This document shows, in pieces, positions 1 through 11,071 of a DNA stretch of 64,000 nucleotides (position 1 is the first letter of the stretch; the number at the start of each line of letters is the position of its first letter). Below the pieces are notes generated by a model, which made no database searches, was not told where the DNA came from, and worked only from the letters and a program-made list of their open reading frames with translations. Position numbers and translations under genes: made by a program. Source of the DNA: Macrocystis pyrifera (taxonomy: Eukaryota; Sar; Phaeophyceae; Laminariales; Laminariaceae); the NCBI GenBank assembly GCA_031763025.1, contig JASSKH010000009.1:6764512-6828511 (forward strand), read 5' to 3'.

Positions 1-106
1 AGAAGCAGCAGCAACAGCCTCAGCAACAGCTAGCACAGCAGCAGCGTGAGCCTGAACTGGGGGAGCTTGATGGTGCTGGTGTAACTAGAGTTGAATCGGA
101 GCAGCC

Positions 107-145
<39 letters not shown>

Positions 146-588
146 GAAGCGGCAGCAGAAGCAGCGTGAGAACCTGAGGTGGTGAAGCTTGATGAAGCTG
201 ATGTCGCTAGAGCTGAAGCGGAGCAGCTGCAGTCGCAGCACCAGAAGTTGAATCGGAGCAGGCGCAGCAGCAGCAGCGTGAGAGCTTGAGGTGGTGGAGC
301 TTGGGGATGCTGGTGCCGCTGGAGTTGGAGCAGGGCATATGCAGCCGCAGCAACATGCGATTGCGGGGGGGGGGGGGCAGAGTGGTTGGGTCGGCAACGC
401 CGGGGCTTTCGGGGGAGCTGCGCCTATCGTCTCCACGTTGGCGCCTCCTCAACAGCAACTGCGGCAGCAAGCCACAGGCTGGTACACCCACGGTGTTTTG
501 TCGCGGCACTGGTGTGTTGCAATAAGGGGTGCGGGGTATCAGCAGCAGCACCAGCAGCGGCATCAGTATAGAGTCGCCGGACAGCATC

Positions 589-650
<62 letters not shown>
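1..650. repeat. CAG-rich degenerate tandem repeat (Gln-rich in one frame)
   Basis: Three diverged copies of a unit of roughly 110-140 bp (starting near 38, 160 and 267) share CAGCAGCGTGAG followed by a GAGCTTGATG-like block and a GAGCAG end. They are interleaved with pure CAG runs at about 109-140 and 591-649. One plus-strand frame is Gln-rich up to a stop near 185; another is open from 291 to the stop at 648-650 and ends in about 19 Gln. The minus strand reads Leu-rich through the same runs. No splice pattern or conserved domain was recognised, so this is called a repeat. It could be the tail of a Gln-rich gene entering from the left. Confidence 0.6.
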
Positions 651-940
651 CAAGAGGTTGAATGGGAAATGGGAGGGAGCACCAACGTAACCGTTTGATC
701 TGGGGTAAACGCGGAGGACAAATGCCGTTCGCAAGATCCTTGCTTGCTCACAGGCATGTGCATGTATTTCCAAGTATAGGCCCGCTTGATTGTTGAATTT
801 GTCGGTGGGTTCGACTACCCGCAGTTGTGTCTTCGGGCTGACTCTCTGCGTCTTGGCTGATAGATTCGAGCAAGTAAGAGTACATGCGGTGTACCCTACC
901 TGACATCTATCCACTACGATGGTGAAGATGTTCTCACATT

Positions 941-1047
941 ATCACGGGGGACCATAGTAAATAGGACCTACGGTACGCACAAAAAACCCATATATATCCC
1001 TGTTTTTACTAACGATATTTGGTCCTGTTTACTGTGGTCCCCCGTAA
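941..1047 (+). mobile_element. TTACGGGGG-type MITE, copy 1
   Basis: Diverged copy of the 105-bp family described at 53,081-53,185. The left terminus reads TATCACGGGGG and the right terminus CCCCCGTAA. The interior GGACCTACGG...ATATTTGGTCCTG matches the family. Confidence 0.8.
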
Positions 1048-2196
1048 CAGCTCACGGGCTCATTTCCCTGAAAATCATGCCTGTGGTGGTCACAGAACAG
1101 GCTGTAAACAAAAACGCACACCGATGGGAGAAAACAAACAAGTACTAAACAGTGCGCACCGCAGTACCAGTACGCGAGGGAAACAGTGCTATTAATAACG
1201 AGCTGCGGTGTACCATCCCGCATCTCTTGCAAACAAATAATACCAGAAACGTATCGATGGTGGTACCGTATTCTATGTACACCCCCCCCCCCCCCTCCAA
1301 AAAAAAAAGGAAAATGAAACAAAATAAAAGTAAATTAAGTAGATGGGTACTTGGTATACCGTACATGATCTGCGCGATACGCAGACTCGGATTTGATATA
1401 TGTAAGTATATATAAAAAAAAACGTTTCGTCACCTGGCACCGCCATGGAGGTGACGAACTGGTCCATTATCCCGCACGGCATGTCCAGGAAGTTATGCTC
1501 GGCCATACGGCACAAGTGCGCCCTTTTCCTAACACGGCGTGACGAAAAAAAAAAAAAAAAAAAAAAGAGCATGAGCAAAAAAAAAAAAACATGCGCACAC
1601 ACACACACACGTGACGACCAACCACCGCCGCAGCCGCCACGGCAGCCGCAGTCAAAACAACGAGGTCGACACGAGGGGCACCCAAGGAAGGCAGGAGGAG
1701 CAGGGCGTCGTGTCATCAGAAGCGGCGGCGCGTTCAATCAGTACCGCCGGCCGATGCGGGCGCCGACATCGACACTTCCCACGAAGACTACACAGCGCAA
1801 AGACAGCGCAACATCGGTAAATTCACGTCACTGTAGTAATTTAGGACCCCAAAACAGGGGACAAAAGAAGGGCGTCCCCGACATGACAGAAAGCCTGCTG
1901 GAAGAACAGAGGGAGCAATTTATTATTGGCGCTTGCTCGGCCGGCGATCTAAAGCATCACAAGAAGCGCAAGAAGGGCGTCCCCAACTTGGGAGGAATCC
2001 TCCTGGGAGGGAGCTACTGATAGTCATTTGGCACTTGCTCGACCGGCGATTTGAGGCAGCACGAGAAAATAGGTACGGGTTAGGGAAAACAGAGCCTACC
2101 TACCAGACACGCCCAACCCGGCCGTAGTTGCGACCGAACCTCGCAGCAGCAGCAGCAGCAGCAGCAGCATCAGCAGCGGCAACGAAGAAGAAGAAG

Positions 2197-2227
<31 letters not shown>

Positions 2228-2470
2228 CACACCACCAATACTACCACCACCACCACCATCGCAAGACAGCAAACGCTAACACCCACCTCTTCCGCGGGTG
2301 CTCAGCCGACACGTAAAACACCAGACAACCATCCACCAGCAGAAACCGCAGAAAAGACACCAACAGCACAACAGCACCCGGCTCGGCAGCAAGGGCAGCC
2401 CCCACTACACCATCAACGTCAACAGCAAACACCAACACCGGACTCAAGCTCTCAAAATATCGCGGTAGCT
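1048..2470. other. No gene seen; local duplication and microsatellites
   Basis: Holds a C/A-rich tract (1281-1309), an A-rich tract (1543-1566), CA repeats (1592-1610), and CAG and CAA runs (2145-2226). Positions 1868-2075 hold two diverged copies of a block of about 100 bp: each begins AAGGGCGTCCCC and carries CTTGCTCG(G/A)CCGGCGAT. A 191-codon open frame covers 1445-2020, but it runs through the A-tract and shows no domain, so it is not called. Confidence 0.5.
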
Positions 2471-2725
2471 TTTCGCTCGGAACCGATTACAGCTCTCGCG
2501 CAGAACTGGAGGCAGCTCTCGCTAGGGGCTGGTTTGCAGCTCTCGCTAGGAACTGGTGGTAGCTCTCGCTAGGAACTGGTGGCATGCTTCGCTAGGAACT
2601 TTTTGCAGCTCTCGCTGAGAACTGGTGGCACTTTTCGCTATAATAGGAACTGGTGGCACTTTTCGCTATAATAGGAACCGGTGGTACCTCTCGGTAGGAG
2701 CTGGTGGCAGCTCTCGCTAGAAACC
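2470..2725. repeat. Minisatellite, about 27-bp unit (AGCTCTCGCTAGGAACTGGT)
   Basis: About nine head-to-tail units of a sequence close to CTCGCTAGGAACTGGTGGCA. Some are expanded by TATAATAGG insertions (2637-2690). No coding signal was seen. Confidence 0.75.
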
Positions 2726-3205
2726 AGTGGAAAATTGTAACTGCCGCCAACTGCGTGCGCTGGCGGAGGGCAATACATAATATATATTATATATATATAT
2801 ACGGATAAGCTTTTGGTCCAAAAAATTCGGTCGCAGTAACACGCCCGGATTTCCTGTTTCAGCCAGCTAAAAAGCGGGGTCCCGTGTGTTAAGAAGCCGC
2901 GTAAATGGTCTCGAGTCCTACATAAAATATTGCCGCTAGGATTTTCGGCTCAGACCTGGGCCGTCACGCAGCTCAAAACAAATCTCCCGTAGGATAGGCA
3001 GCCGCGTGATCTAGCGAAGCGCTTCGCTCGGAACAGGCGCAATCGGCCCTAACTGATAGCCACAGGCACCGCTACCGCTTGCGCATAAAAACAAAAAAAA
3101 AAAAAAGCAAGGGAGACAGCTCGACTACTGTTCTAACCCGCCCCATTCTGCCCCGCCCGTTAGCCGAGGGCCATAGCAGCCGCCCCCCACCCCCCTCCCC
3201 GCTCA
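2726..3205. other. No gene seen
   Basis: Unique-looking sequence with a TA-rich stretch (2776-2800) and an A-run (3090-3105). No exon, RNA gene or element was recognised. Confidence 0.4.
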
Positions 3206-3211
3206 ATCTCA

Positions 3212-3296
3212 GCATTGTAGGGATGCAAGGGTCCGTATGCCCATACGACTACGTACGGCCATGCATGACATGAGTATCCCCTCCCTCTCCCGCTCG
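3212..3296 (+). mobile_element. Poly(C)-tailed element, subfamily 1, strongly 5'-truncated
   Basis: Begins inside the family body at GCATTGTAGGGATGC. It runs through CATACGACTACG and GGCCATGCATGACATGAGTA, then into a C/T-rich tail. Only the last 80 nt or so of the family is present. Confidence 0.7.
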
Positions 3297-3311
3297 ATCT
3301 TGAAAGCGATG

Positions 3312-3355
3312 CGTGGTCAATGGTAAATTACTAAGGCAAGCAACAAATACGTACG

Positions 3356-3392
<37 letters not shown>

Positions 3393-3430
3393 CTCCCTCC
3401 CCTCCCCCCCGCCCCCCCCCCCCCTCCAAC
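3312..3430 (+). mobile_element. Poly(C)-tailed element, subfamily 2, 5'-truncated
   Basis: Begins GTGGTCAATGG, passes CTAAGGCAAGCAACAAA and TACGTACG, and then enters a C tract of more than 30 nt followed by C/T-rich sequence. It directly follows the subfamily 1 copy in the same orientation. Confidence 0.7.
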
Positions 3431-4560
3431 CCTTCCAGCCTATCCATGACTTTTGTGTATGCACAGTTCGACGCGAGTCGACGACGGGAAGAAAACGCCG
3501 AACTGTTCTAATGATAGCGCAAAAAACGAGGGAATGCACCGTGCGAGTGGGGAGGGGACGGGGGGGAGGGAGACTGCCTGCTATACGCGTGACCCCGAGT
3601 CTGAATTTCGGGAGGAAGGCGCCTGGAGACAGCAGCGCGCAAAGATAAAACATTTTCGGACGGACAAATAAGGTCCGTCAAGGACAATTCGGAGAGGTGC
3701 TCATGTCAAAATAGATGGGACGGAAAACTTACACATTTTCTTTTTCTTCTATTTTTTTTTTTACACGCATATCGGCACCTTCGGAGAGGGGGGCGTAACC
3801 CCCGCGTTAGACAAAACGCCCTCCAGGAACGTTCCCATGGCCACGGACAGAGAAGCCGAGCTAGACACGCCTCCTCCGATTGGAACAACCCCAACTACCG
3901 CCGCTGTGAACTCCAAGCGCTTCCCTTCGGGAACCTGGAGCAACACCGCACATGTTGTGCACGGGTTCACGGGAGGGCAGCGAGGTGTCAGAGGGGGTAT
4001 AGGATAGGATTGGGGTGGCGAGGATGTGCGGGGGGAGGAAGGGGGAGGAGGGGGGAGGGACGGGGGGGGGGGGGGGCGGACCAGAGGGAGGAGGCGAGGA
4101 AAAAAAAGAGAAAGGAGGCGGGGGAGGTAGAGGGGGAGACCCAGGAAGTGGGAGGGGGGGGGGGGGGGGGGGGGGGGGGGCGACGAGGTACCGTTACAGA
4201 ACGAAGAGCTACCGAAGGTAAGATCCGTGGGAGCAAGGATCATTCAGGGAGAGGGGAGAGGACCCCCCCCCCCCCCCCGGGCACCTTCCTACCGCGTTCA
4301 CTTACCCATGCCATGAATTCCTTCACCACCCCTTGACGTAGTTGGCCCACCCCGGCTCCCCCGGAGACAGCGCCTCATCAGCCCGAAACCTGACCTCCCC
4401 CCCGCCCCCCCCCCCTCCGCCTCCGTCTCCGTCAGCATGTTCTCCGACAGCACGCGGCACCAGCCAGCATCTCCTCTTCCTCCTAATCCTGCTCCTGCCC
4501 CCCCCTCCCCGCCGGCACTGCTGTCCACCTGCGATGGAATAAAACCCCAAAGCGTGGTCG
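3431..4560. other. No gene seen; G/A- and C-rich tracts
   Basis: Contains long purine-rich stretches (4015-4180, including a G run at 4155-4181) and C runs (4261-4278, 4397-4412). Open frames here are poly-Pro or poly-Gly translations of these tracts. No exon was recognised. Confidence 0.4.
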
Positions 4561-4561
4561 C

Positions 4562-6857
4562 CCGCTACGCTCGCTCAGGAAGGAAAAGTACATCAAATTA
4601 TGCGAAGCGGACAGAGGTCCATGATTGAATATAGTTTTTTCTCATGATTGATCGTAGTTGCAAACTGGCCACTTGATAATGCCAAGAGTCCCGCCGCCAT
4701 GCTTCAGGAGAAAACAGCTCGGACGCCACATATGCTTCGCGTCGCGGGCGGTTTTCCGCTACGCTCGCTCACACGTCGTACATACGTACATACCCCAGGT
4801 AGGGTACTTATTTTCTTCTTTCGATATATATTATGCTCTATGTCTGTACTCGTATGTACGAAAGATAAAAGCACACAGCACGCCACAGCAGCACCCCAAA
4901 AACAATGAAAATGAAACCGAAAATTTCGGAAAGAAAAAAAATCGCCGTCCCCTCTCGTGTAATAATTTCCTGCCTGATTGGAACACCTTACACCGGTCAA
5001 AAAGAAAAAAAAAAAAATCAAACAGAAGAGCTTCTTTCTCAGCCTCGTACGCCACCCGTCCCTCTCGCGACCATCTCGCCACCGATTCAGTTCGCGTAAA
5101 GCTTTCCTCCCTCTCTTCCACCGTGAGCCCCGTCGCCCACTTCGCGTGAGGCCCGGTGCTCACCGTGGATCTCGTTCGCCAGCTCGCAATGTTGGTGCTC
5201 AGACTGCCCCACTCTCACTGCTAGTTTGAGTTTCGTCGCAAAAATAAGCACCGCTTGAATTTTATTTTGCTCATCAAAACGACCTTTATATACTCGTACA
5301 CAGAATAACCGGAACCACAACAGGAGGCCAGACAGAGCCCATTCATGCTTCCCTCGTGTCTCGAGGCACACGCGACGCCTAGGCACGAAAGCGGCGACCG
5401 CGCTCCTTGCAACCCCCCTTCTACCCGCCAGCACCCGCTGACACCCGCGACGGTGCCGCGCTCGCCCGCGGAACCGTGCTCGGAGTACACGCACACATAC
5501 GAAACGAAAGAAGAAAAAAGGAAAGAAGGACTGAAAGTGCAAAGAGAAATGGAGAAACCAAAGACCCGCTGGAAAAGTCCGGCAAGTAATAAAAGGAGGC
5601 GGTTCCCAAGTGGGAGCTCTGAGAGGCCAGGGATGCACCAACCGAGCACGCTCAGAGATCGAGATCTAAGTAAGTATATCTACAAGGCGCTTCGCTCCGC
5701 GGGCGGCCTACGCCGCCCGCTACGCTCGCTCAGGAAGGAAACATCAAATTATGCGAAGCGGACAGAGGTCCATGATTGAATGTTGTTTTTTTATGGCCCC
5801 TGTAGTTAGCTGCAAACTGGCGACTTGATAATGCCAAGAGTCCCGCCGCCATGCTTCAGGAGAAAACAGCCCGGACGCCACATATGCTTCGCGTCGCGGG
5901 CGGTTTTCCGCTACGCGCGCTCACACGTCGTACATACGTACATACCCCAGGTAGGGTACTTATTTTCTTCTTTCGATATATATTATGCTCTATGTCTGTA
6001 CTCGTCGTATGTACGAAAGATAAAGCACCGAACGGCACAGCAACACAGCAAAAACAATGAATATGAAACCGAAAAATTCTAAAAGAAATAAAATCCCCGT
6101 CCCCTTTCGTGTAATAATTTACTACCTGAGTGGAACACCTTACACCAGTCAAAAAAGAAAAAAAAGAAAAAATGAAAAAAAGAAAAAATCTTACAGCGGA
6201 GCTTCTCTCTCAGCCTCGTACGCCGCCCGCCCCTCTCGCGACCATCTCGCCACCGATTCAGTCCGGGTAAAGCTTCGCTCCCTCTCTTCCAGAGTGAGCC
6301 CCGTCGCCCGCCTCGCGTGAAGCCCGGTGCTCACCGTGGACCTCGACGCAAGCTCGACAATGTTGGTGCTCATTCGGGGTACCTCCCTCTTGTGACTCTC
6401 AGCCCGGTCGCGAAAATAAGCACCGCTTGGATATTATCTTACAATCCCAAACGACCCCTAAATACTCGTACGTACTCTATCCAAAATCACAAATGGAGGC
6501 CAGACAGAGCGTATTGGTGCATCCCTCGTGTCTCGAGGCACACGCGACGCCTAGGCACAAAAGCGGCGACCGCGCTCCTTGCAACTCCCCCTCTACTCGC
6601 CAGCATCCGCTGACACCCGCGACGGTGTCGGGTTCGCCCGCGCAACCGTGCTCGGAGTACACGCACGCACACGAAACGAAAGAAGAAAAAAGGAAAGAAG
6701 GACTGAAAGTACGACGAGATTTAATGGAGAAAACAAAGACTCGCTGGAACGGTCCGGCAAGTAATGAAAGGAGGCGATTCCCAAGTGGGAGCTCTGAGAG
6801 GCCGGGGATGTACCAACCGAGCACGCTCAGAGATCGAGATCTAAGTAAGTATATCTA
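4562..6857. repeat. Direct tandem duplication, unit about 1.16 kb
   Basis: Positions about 4562-5685 and 5719-6857 are two near-identical copies in the same orientation. Both start CGCTACGCTCGCTCAGGAAG, share TTATGCGAAGCGGACAGAGG, ATGCTTCAGGAGAAAACAGC and GGTAGGGTACTTATTTTCTT, and end GAGATCGAGATCTAAGTAAG. Differences are mostly substitutions and changes in A/T run length. About 33 nt separate them. Open frames in both copies are interrupted and show no recognised domain, so no gene is called. They could be diverged direct terminal repeats left by a lost element, but a simple tandem duplication explains them. Confidence 0.8.
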
Positions 6858-7510
6858 TGTGTATGTATGTATGCGGGCGGTGGTAAAAGGAAGGAAGGAA
6901 CAAAGGAACAAAGGAAGGAACAAAGCAAAAGAAGACCACAAAAAAAAAACAATGTATCCGGTACTTAATTCATGTCAACTTAGAGCAGTGGCGATTTTCT
7001 CACCAACTGTCCGACTCCGTAGACCACGGTGCCGCGTTCTAGCGCCAGCGGCATGACGAAGCCTCCATTGTAGTCTGTGTGCTCCCCGATCAGGTTCACG
7101 CGGCCAGGCGCGTACCCCGCACACACCTTTTTCGTTTTTTTTTTTTTTAATACATACAAGTGTTAAGTTGATGTTGTTGTTTCGGTTTTAGAGGGGGGGG
7201 GGGGTGGGGGGGGGGGGGTAGGGGAGAAGAGGACGAGGATGGGGAAGGGGGGGGGGGGGGGGGGGGAGGGACGGAGGAAGGGACGGGGGGAAGGCTGTAG
7301 GGAGGAGAAGAAGGCGGAGGAAGTTTAGCAAGCGGGCATATTCCAAGCATGGGGACTAGCGGCAATATACATCGGTGGTCGATGGCGGGGAACGAGTTAA
7401 CACGCAATTGAGGTACAATCCGAACACGGCAAGCAGGGGGTATCACGAGCAAGTACACGGAAAGAGGCGTTACTTTCACCACGTTGCAAGCAACACGCAT
7501 AAAAGTGAGA

Positions 7511-8058
7511 GGAGGAGAAAGGAGGGGGGGGTACTCGATAGGAGATATGTACTCGATCTCCTGCATGGCCGTAGTCGTATGACCATAGACCCTCGCATCC
7601 CTACAATGCCGGGACGGAGCATGTCGGGCTTTCACCGACCAGGCAAACATTGCTTGCACCAAGCGCGAAGCGCCGTGAGGTGTCCGGCGAGCCGCATGAA
7701 GGGTGAGCTGCATCCTACAAAGAACCGCTTTAGAGGCGGATTTTCTTGCATATGGATGACAGCATCAATGAAATGACTTAATTTGTGGTGTGGCCACTTC
7801 CAGAGAGACAGCAATGGGGTTACCATGTAACTGCCTCGTGGGTGCCTCACCATATACACACTACGTGATACGATAATTCCCCTTGTGCGGAATAAGGGTT
7901 CTCCCCGCCCAAAAATGATCCAACTTGACCGCCAGCCGTGGTAACCGTCAAAAAAAAAAAAAAAAAAAAACGGTACCCTGGCTGTCCAGCTCACGCAGTG
8001 AGAGGCGTGTTTTACAGCGTCGTCGCCAACCGACGCCAACCCAACCTATATATACCAG
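7511..8058 (-). mobile_element. Poly(C)-tailed element, subfamily 1, near full length
   Basis: One of the longest copies, about 0.53 kb. On the minus strand it starts GGTTGGGTTGGCGTCGGTTG and passes GACGACGCTGTAAAACACGC, an oligo(T) run and GGTGAGGCACCCACGAGG. It continues through GGTCGGTGAAAGCCCGAC and CATTGTAGGGATGCGAGGG and ends CATGCAGGAGATCGAGTACA, a short duplicated end and a C/T-rich tail. No open reading frame or tRNA-like promoter was recognised, so it is presumably non-autonomous. A separate G/A-rich tract lies at 7188-7330. Confidence 0.75.
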
Positions 8059-8219
8059 GTATATAATATAGGGGGGGATAAAAAGGGCAGGGGGGGGGGG
8101 GGGGGGGGGGTAACCACACCTGCGTACTCATCACAACATCGCCTTCTCACAGAACAAAAACAATGAAACCTGCCCAAAACACTTATGTGGGAGGCACGAT
8201 CACCACCACTATAGGATTT

Positions 8220-8900
8220 ATGGACGGCGATGGCAACGGCGATGGCAGTGACAACGGTAAAATCAACGGTAACGGTAACGGTAGCGGTATCGGTAACCGT
8301 AGCGGTAACGTTCCTACTGTAGCGACGACGACAACGGCAGCGGTAATACCAACGGAAACTTCAACGGTAAAAGTAATTATGATACAGTAGTATCGGTAAT
8401 TGTAGCGTCGAGGCCAACGGTAGGGGTAATGACGGCGACAATGGTAACGGTCACAGCAGCCTCAACGGCAGCATCAGCGGCAACAGCAACGACAAGTGCA
8501 CGGTAAAAGTAACTATGATAGTATCGGCAATAGTAACGTCAAGGACAACGATAGGGGTAACGACGGCGATGGCGGTAACGGTAACAGTAACGTCAACGGT
8601 AACATCAACGGTAACAACAACGGCAACGTCAAAGGCGACACTAACGGTAATAGCAACGGCAACGTCGACTGCAACATCAACCGTAAAATCAACGGTAACG
8701 TCAACGGCAACATCGACGGTCATAGCAACGGCCAACTTCAACGGCAACATCAATGGCAACAGCAACGGGTAACGTTTGCGGCAACACAAAACGGTGACAG
8801 CAACGAACGGTGACGTCAAGAGCCAACGTCGACACCAACAGCAACGGCAGTGTCAACGGGCAACGACAGCGGCAACGGCGGTGCTGTCACGAGACACAGA
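8220..8900. repeat. Degenerate hexanucleotide array (GGTAAC / GGCAAC)
   Basis: About 650 bp built from GGTAACGGC-like hexamers and triplets. Because the unit is a multiple of three, several frames stay open: one plus frame (8496-8813) is Asn/Gly-rich and a minus frame (8451-8819) is Val/Asp/Thr-rich. No flanking exon structure supports translation. Confidence 0.75.
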
Positions 8901-10160
8901 ACACGCATGAAAAAGTGGACCCTTGCAAGAAAAGCAAAAAATTACCGCGGGATGCTCGCGGCGATCCAGCGCCACAGCAAACTGCAAAAACCACCCAGGC
9001 ACGCACATTTAGGTCGTCCTCGGGTTGGCCAAAGTTATCATTGTACACCCTTCGAGCTTTCACCAGCAGCTCCCCCGCGCTCAGCACGCTTCATCGGCAA
9101 AAAAAAAACAACGATGCAGAAACCATAGCAAGCGATGTTGATTTACAGTAGTGCATTTGTCGTACATACTATGAATGCTGTTTCGTGCCAAAGAAAGTAC
9201 CGTCGAATCTTGTCTCCTACCAGGTCATTTTTTGTTTTTTTTTCACGGTAATACTAATAATACTATGGTCTACACAGGATTCGTGATACAGCACGACCAC
9301 GGAGGCCCATAATAAATAGACCCAAAACAGGCCAAAAACGCCCACTTTGGTGCGGTGTGACACCAAGAACCACCGCGCAAAACCGAAAATGTTTCTCTCT
9401 TTCAAAATACGCGGTTGCACTATATACGGGCTTTCCGTCGACGCCACACTTGTACCGTACGTCGCCACACTTGTACCATACGTGTTCTCCAGGAATACTT
9501 ACGGAAGCCTATTTACCCCCCATTTTGGGCCTCTATATACGGGATCACCGTGATAGTAAGTACCACCATCAAAAGGGTTTCGTAATGCCTGGTACACGTG
9601 TACCATTAGGGGTACAACCACGGGTCCGCGCGTGGCGCTGGCCCCGCGCTGCCAACCTTACGTAGAGCGGTCACGGCTCCGCACGTACATACGTAAGTAT
9701 CCAAGAAAAACTAAGAAAAAGTGCTGGCACCATTTTTTTTTTACCGGCATTTTCACACACACACACACACACACACACAAAAAAAAAATAAAGTCCATGT
9801 CACACGTCTTAATTTTTTTTTTGTAAAAAAATCGTCGTTTCCGGTACCGGAACAAACCGAAAAGAGGTGTAATTTTGGATTGGACAGCCCTGAAGACAGA
9901 AGGAGGTAATCGACACTCAGTTGCAATGCCAAATTCGTCACCCACCAAGACGTGCGACCCAAAAACGGTCCTCATACATTGCTGTAGTATACCTTTTTCT
10001 TTTTCTTTTTTAATCCTCCGGCGGATTGGTACCGGACAACTATTAAGGGGGGAAAACCGTAATCAGAACCAGATACCTGGTATGCTTAGAAAAAATAGTG
10101 GAACATAGAGGTTTTCGTGTACATGATGAATCCTGATTGTTATGGTCTGTCGTGATATTA
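8901..10160. other. No gene seen
   Basis: Intergenic. Contains a CA repeat (9755-9778) followed by an A-run and other short homopolymers. Parts of 9278-9560 faintly resemble the GGGGGTCC-type MITE termini but are too degraded to call. Confidence 0.35.
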
Positions 10161-10265
10161 TTACGGGGGCTCATAGTAAATAGGACCAAATACTATTAGT
10201 AAAATTATGGAAAAATATGGGTGTTTGTGTGCACCGTAGGTCCTGTTAACTATGGTTCCCCGTAA
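10161..10265 (-). mobile_element. TTACGGGGG-type MITE, copy 2
   Basis: Termini TTACGGGGGCTC and GTTCCCCGTAA; 105 bp. Flanked on the left by ATTA and on the right by TGG. The interior is in the reverse orientation (GGACCAAATA first). Confidence 0.85.
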
Positions 10266-10763
10266 TGGTACTAAGAATCAAGAAATCTGTTCCAGGTTGG
10301 ATTTCTTGTTTAAGAACATGTGCGTTCTACGCTAACTTTTTTTTTTTTTTTTTTTAATAATTAGTTGCACTTTCCAGCTTAACTCGTACCAGGTAGGAGG
10401 TTTTACCCTCAGCGATCTGCTTCTGGACAAGCCGTGGTCACAGGTGTCGTCCCTTCTCCCCCCCGGTACGTGCCTTCATTTTTATCGCGCATAGGATCCA
10501 GCATTCCCGCTGCTCGTCGATTTTTCATCGCATTTTGCCAACTCTCGCTTTCGCGCTTTCCGCTCATCAATTCTTATGCAAGAAAAAGTCCTTACGAGTA
10601 CGAGTACGCACTCGGTGAGGCTTGAACCCACGCACGCGGATCACCTACCGAGCCACCTGCAGCACAACGGCTCCCGAATTTCTTATTTTCCTGTAAATAT
10701 AAGCCTGCCTTTCGTATTGCTGGTTTTATTTTGTGTTCTGTACTTCTGTACGTACAACAGTTA

Positions 10764-10868
10764 TTACGGGGGTCCATGGTTAATAGGACCTATGGTATAC
10801 ATAAAAACCTATATATTTAACTATTTTTACTAATAATATTTGGTCCTATTAACTATGGACCCCCGTAA
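10764..10868 (+). mobile_element. TTACGGGGG-type MITE, copy 3
   Basis: Well-preserved copy of 105 bp. The termini TTACGGGGGTCCATGGTTAA and its near-complement on the right are flanked by TA on both sides, consistent with a TA target duplication. Confidence 0.9.
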
Positions 10869-10975
10869 TAGTACATATTGTTGTACAAACGGTACTGCTG
10901 TTGTACGAGTAGTAGTTATTAATAGTTAGTATTCTGCTGAAAACAATACATATATACGCATTTCCTTTGTGAGGG

Positions 10976-10997
10976 AAAAAAAAAAAAAAAAAAAAAA
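10976..10997 (-). terminator. Pol III oligo(T) terminator of the tRNA gene
   Basis: On the minus strand, a run of about 20 T begins one to two nt after the last base of the tRNA. This is the usual RNA polymerase III stop signal, but unusually long. Confidence 0.75.
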
Positions 10998-10998
10998 G

Positions 10999-11071
10999 TG
11001 GAGATGATGGGCATCGATCCCACTACCTGTCGCATGCTAAGCGACCGCTCTACCATTTGAGCTACATCCCC
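10999..11071 (-). tRNA. tRNA-Ala (anticodon AGC)
   Basis: Read on the minus strand, this 73-nt sequence folds as a complete cloverleaf. The acceptor stem GGGGATG pairs with CATCTCC plus discriminator A (one G-U pair). The D arm is GCTC/GAGC, the anticodon stem GTCGC/GCGAC encloses loop TTAGCAT (anticodon AGC), and the T stem GTGGG/CCCAT has loop ATCGATG. Box A (TAGCTCAAATGG) and box B (GGATCGATGCC) match Pol III internal promoters. There is no intron and no encoded CCA, as expected for a nuclear tRNA gene. The T loop starts with A instead of T, a small deviation. Confidence 0.93.

Noticed and set aside
4562-6857. LTR retrotransposon with two LTRs
   Set aside because: Only about 33 nt lie between the two copies and there is no coding region or primer-binding site, so a tandem duplication is simpler.
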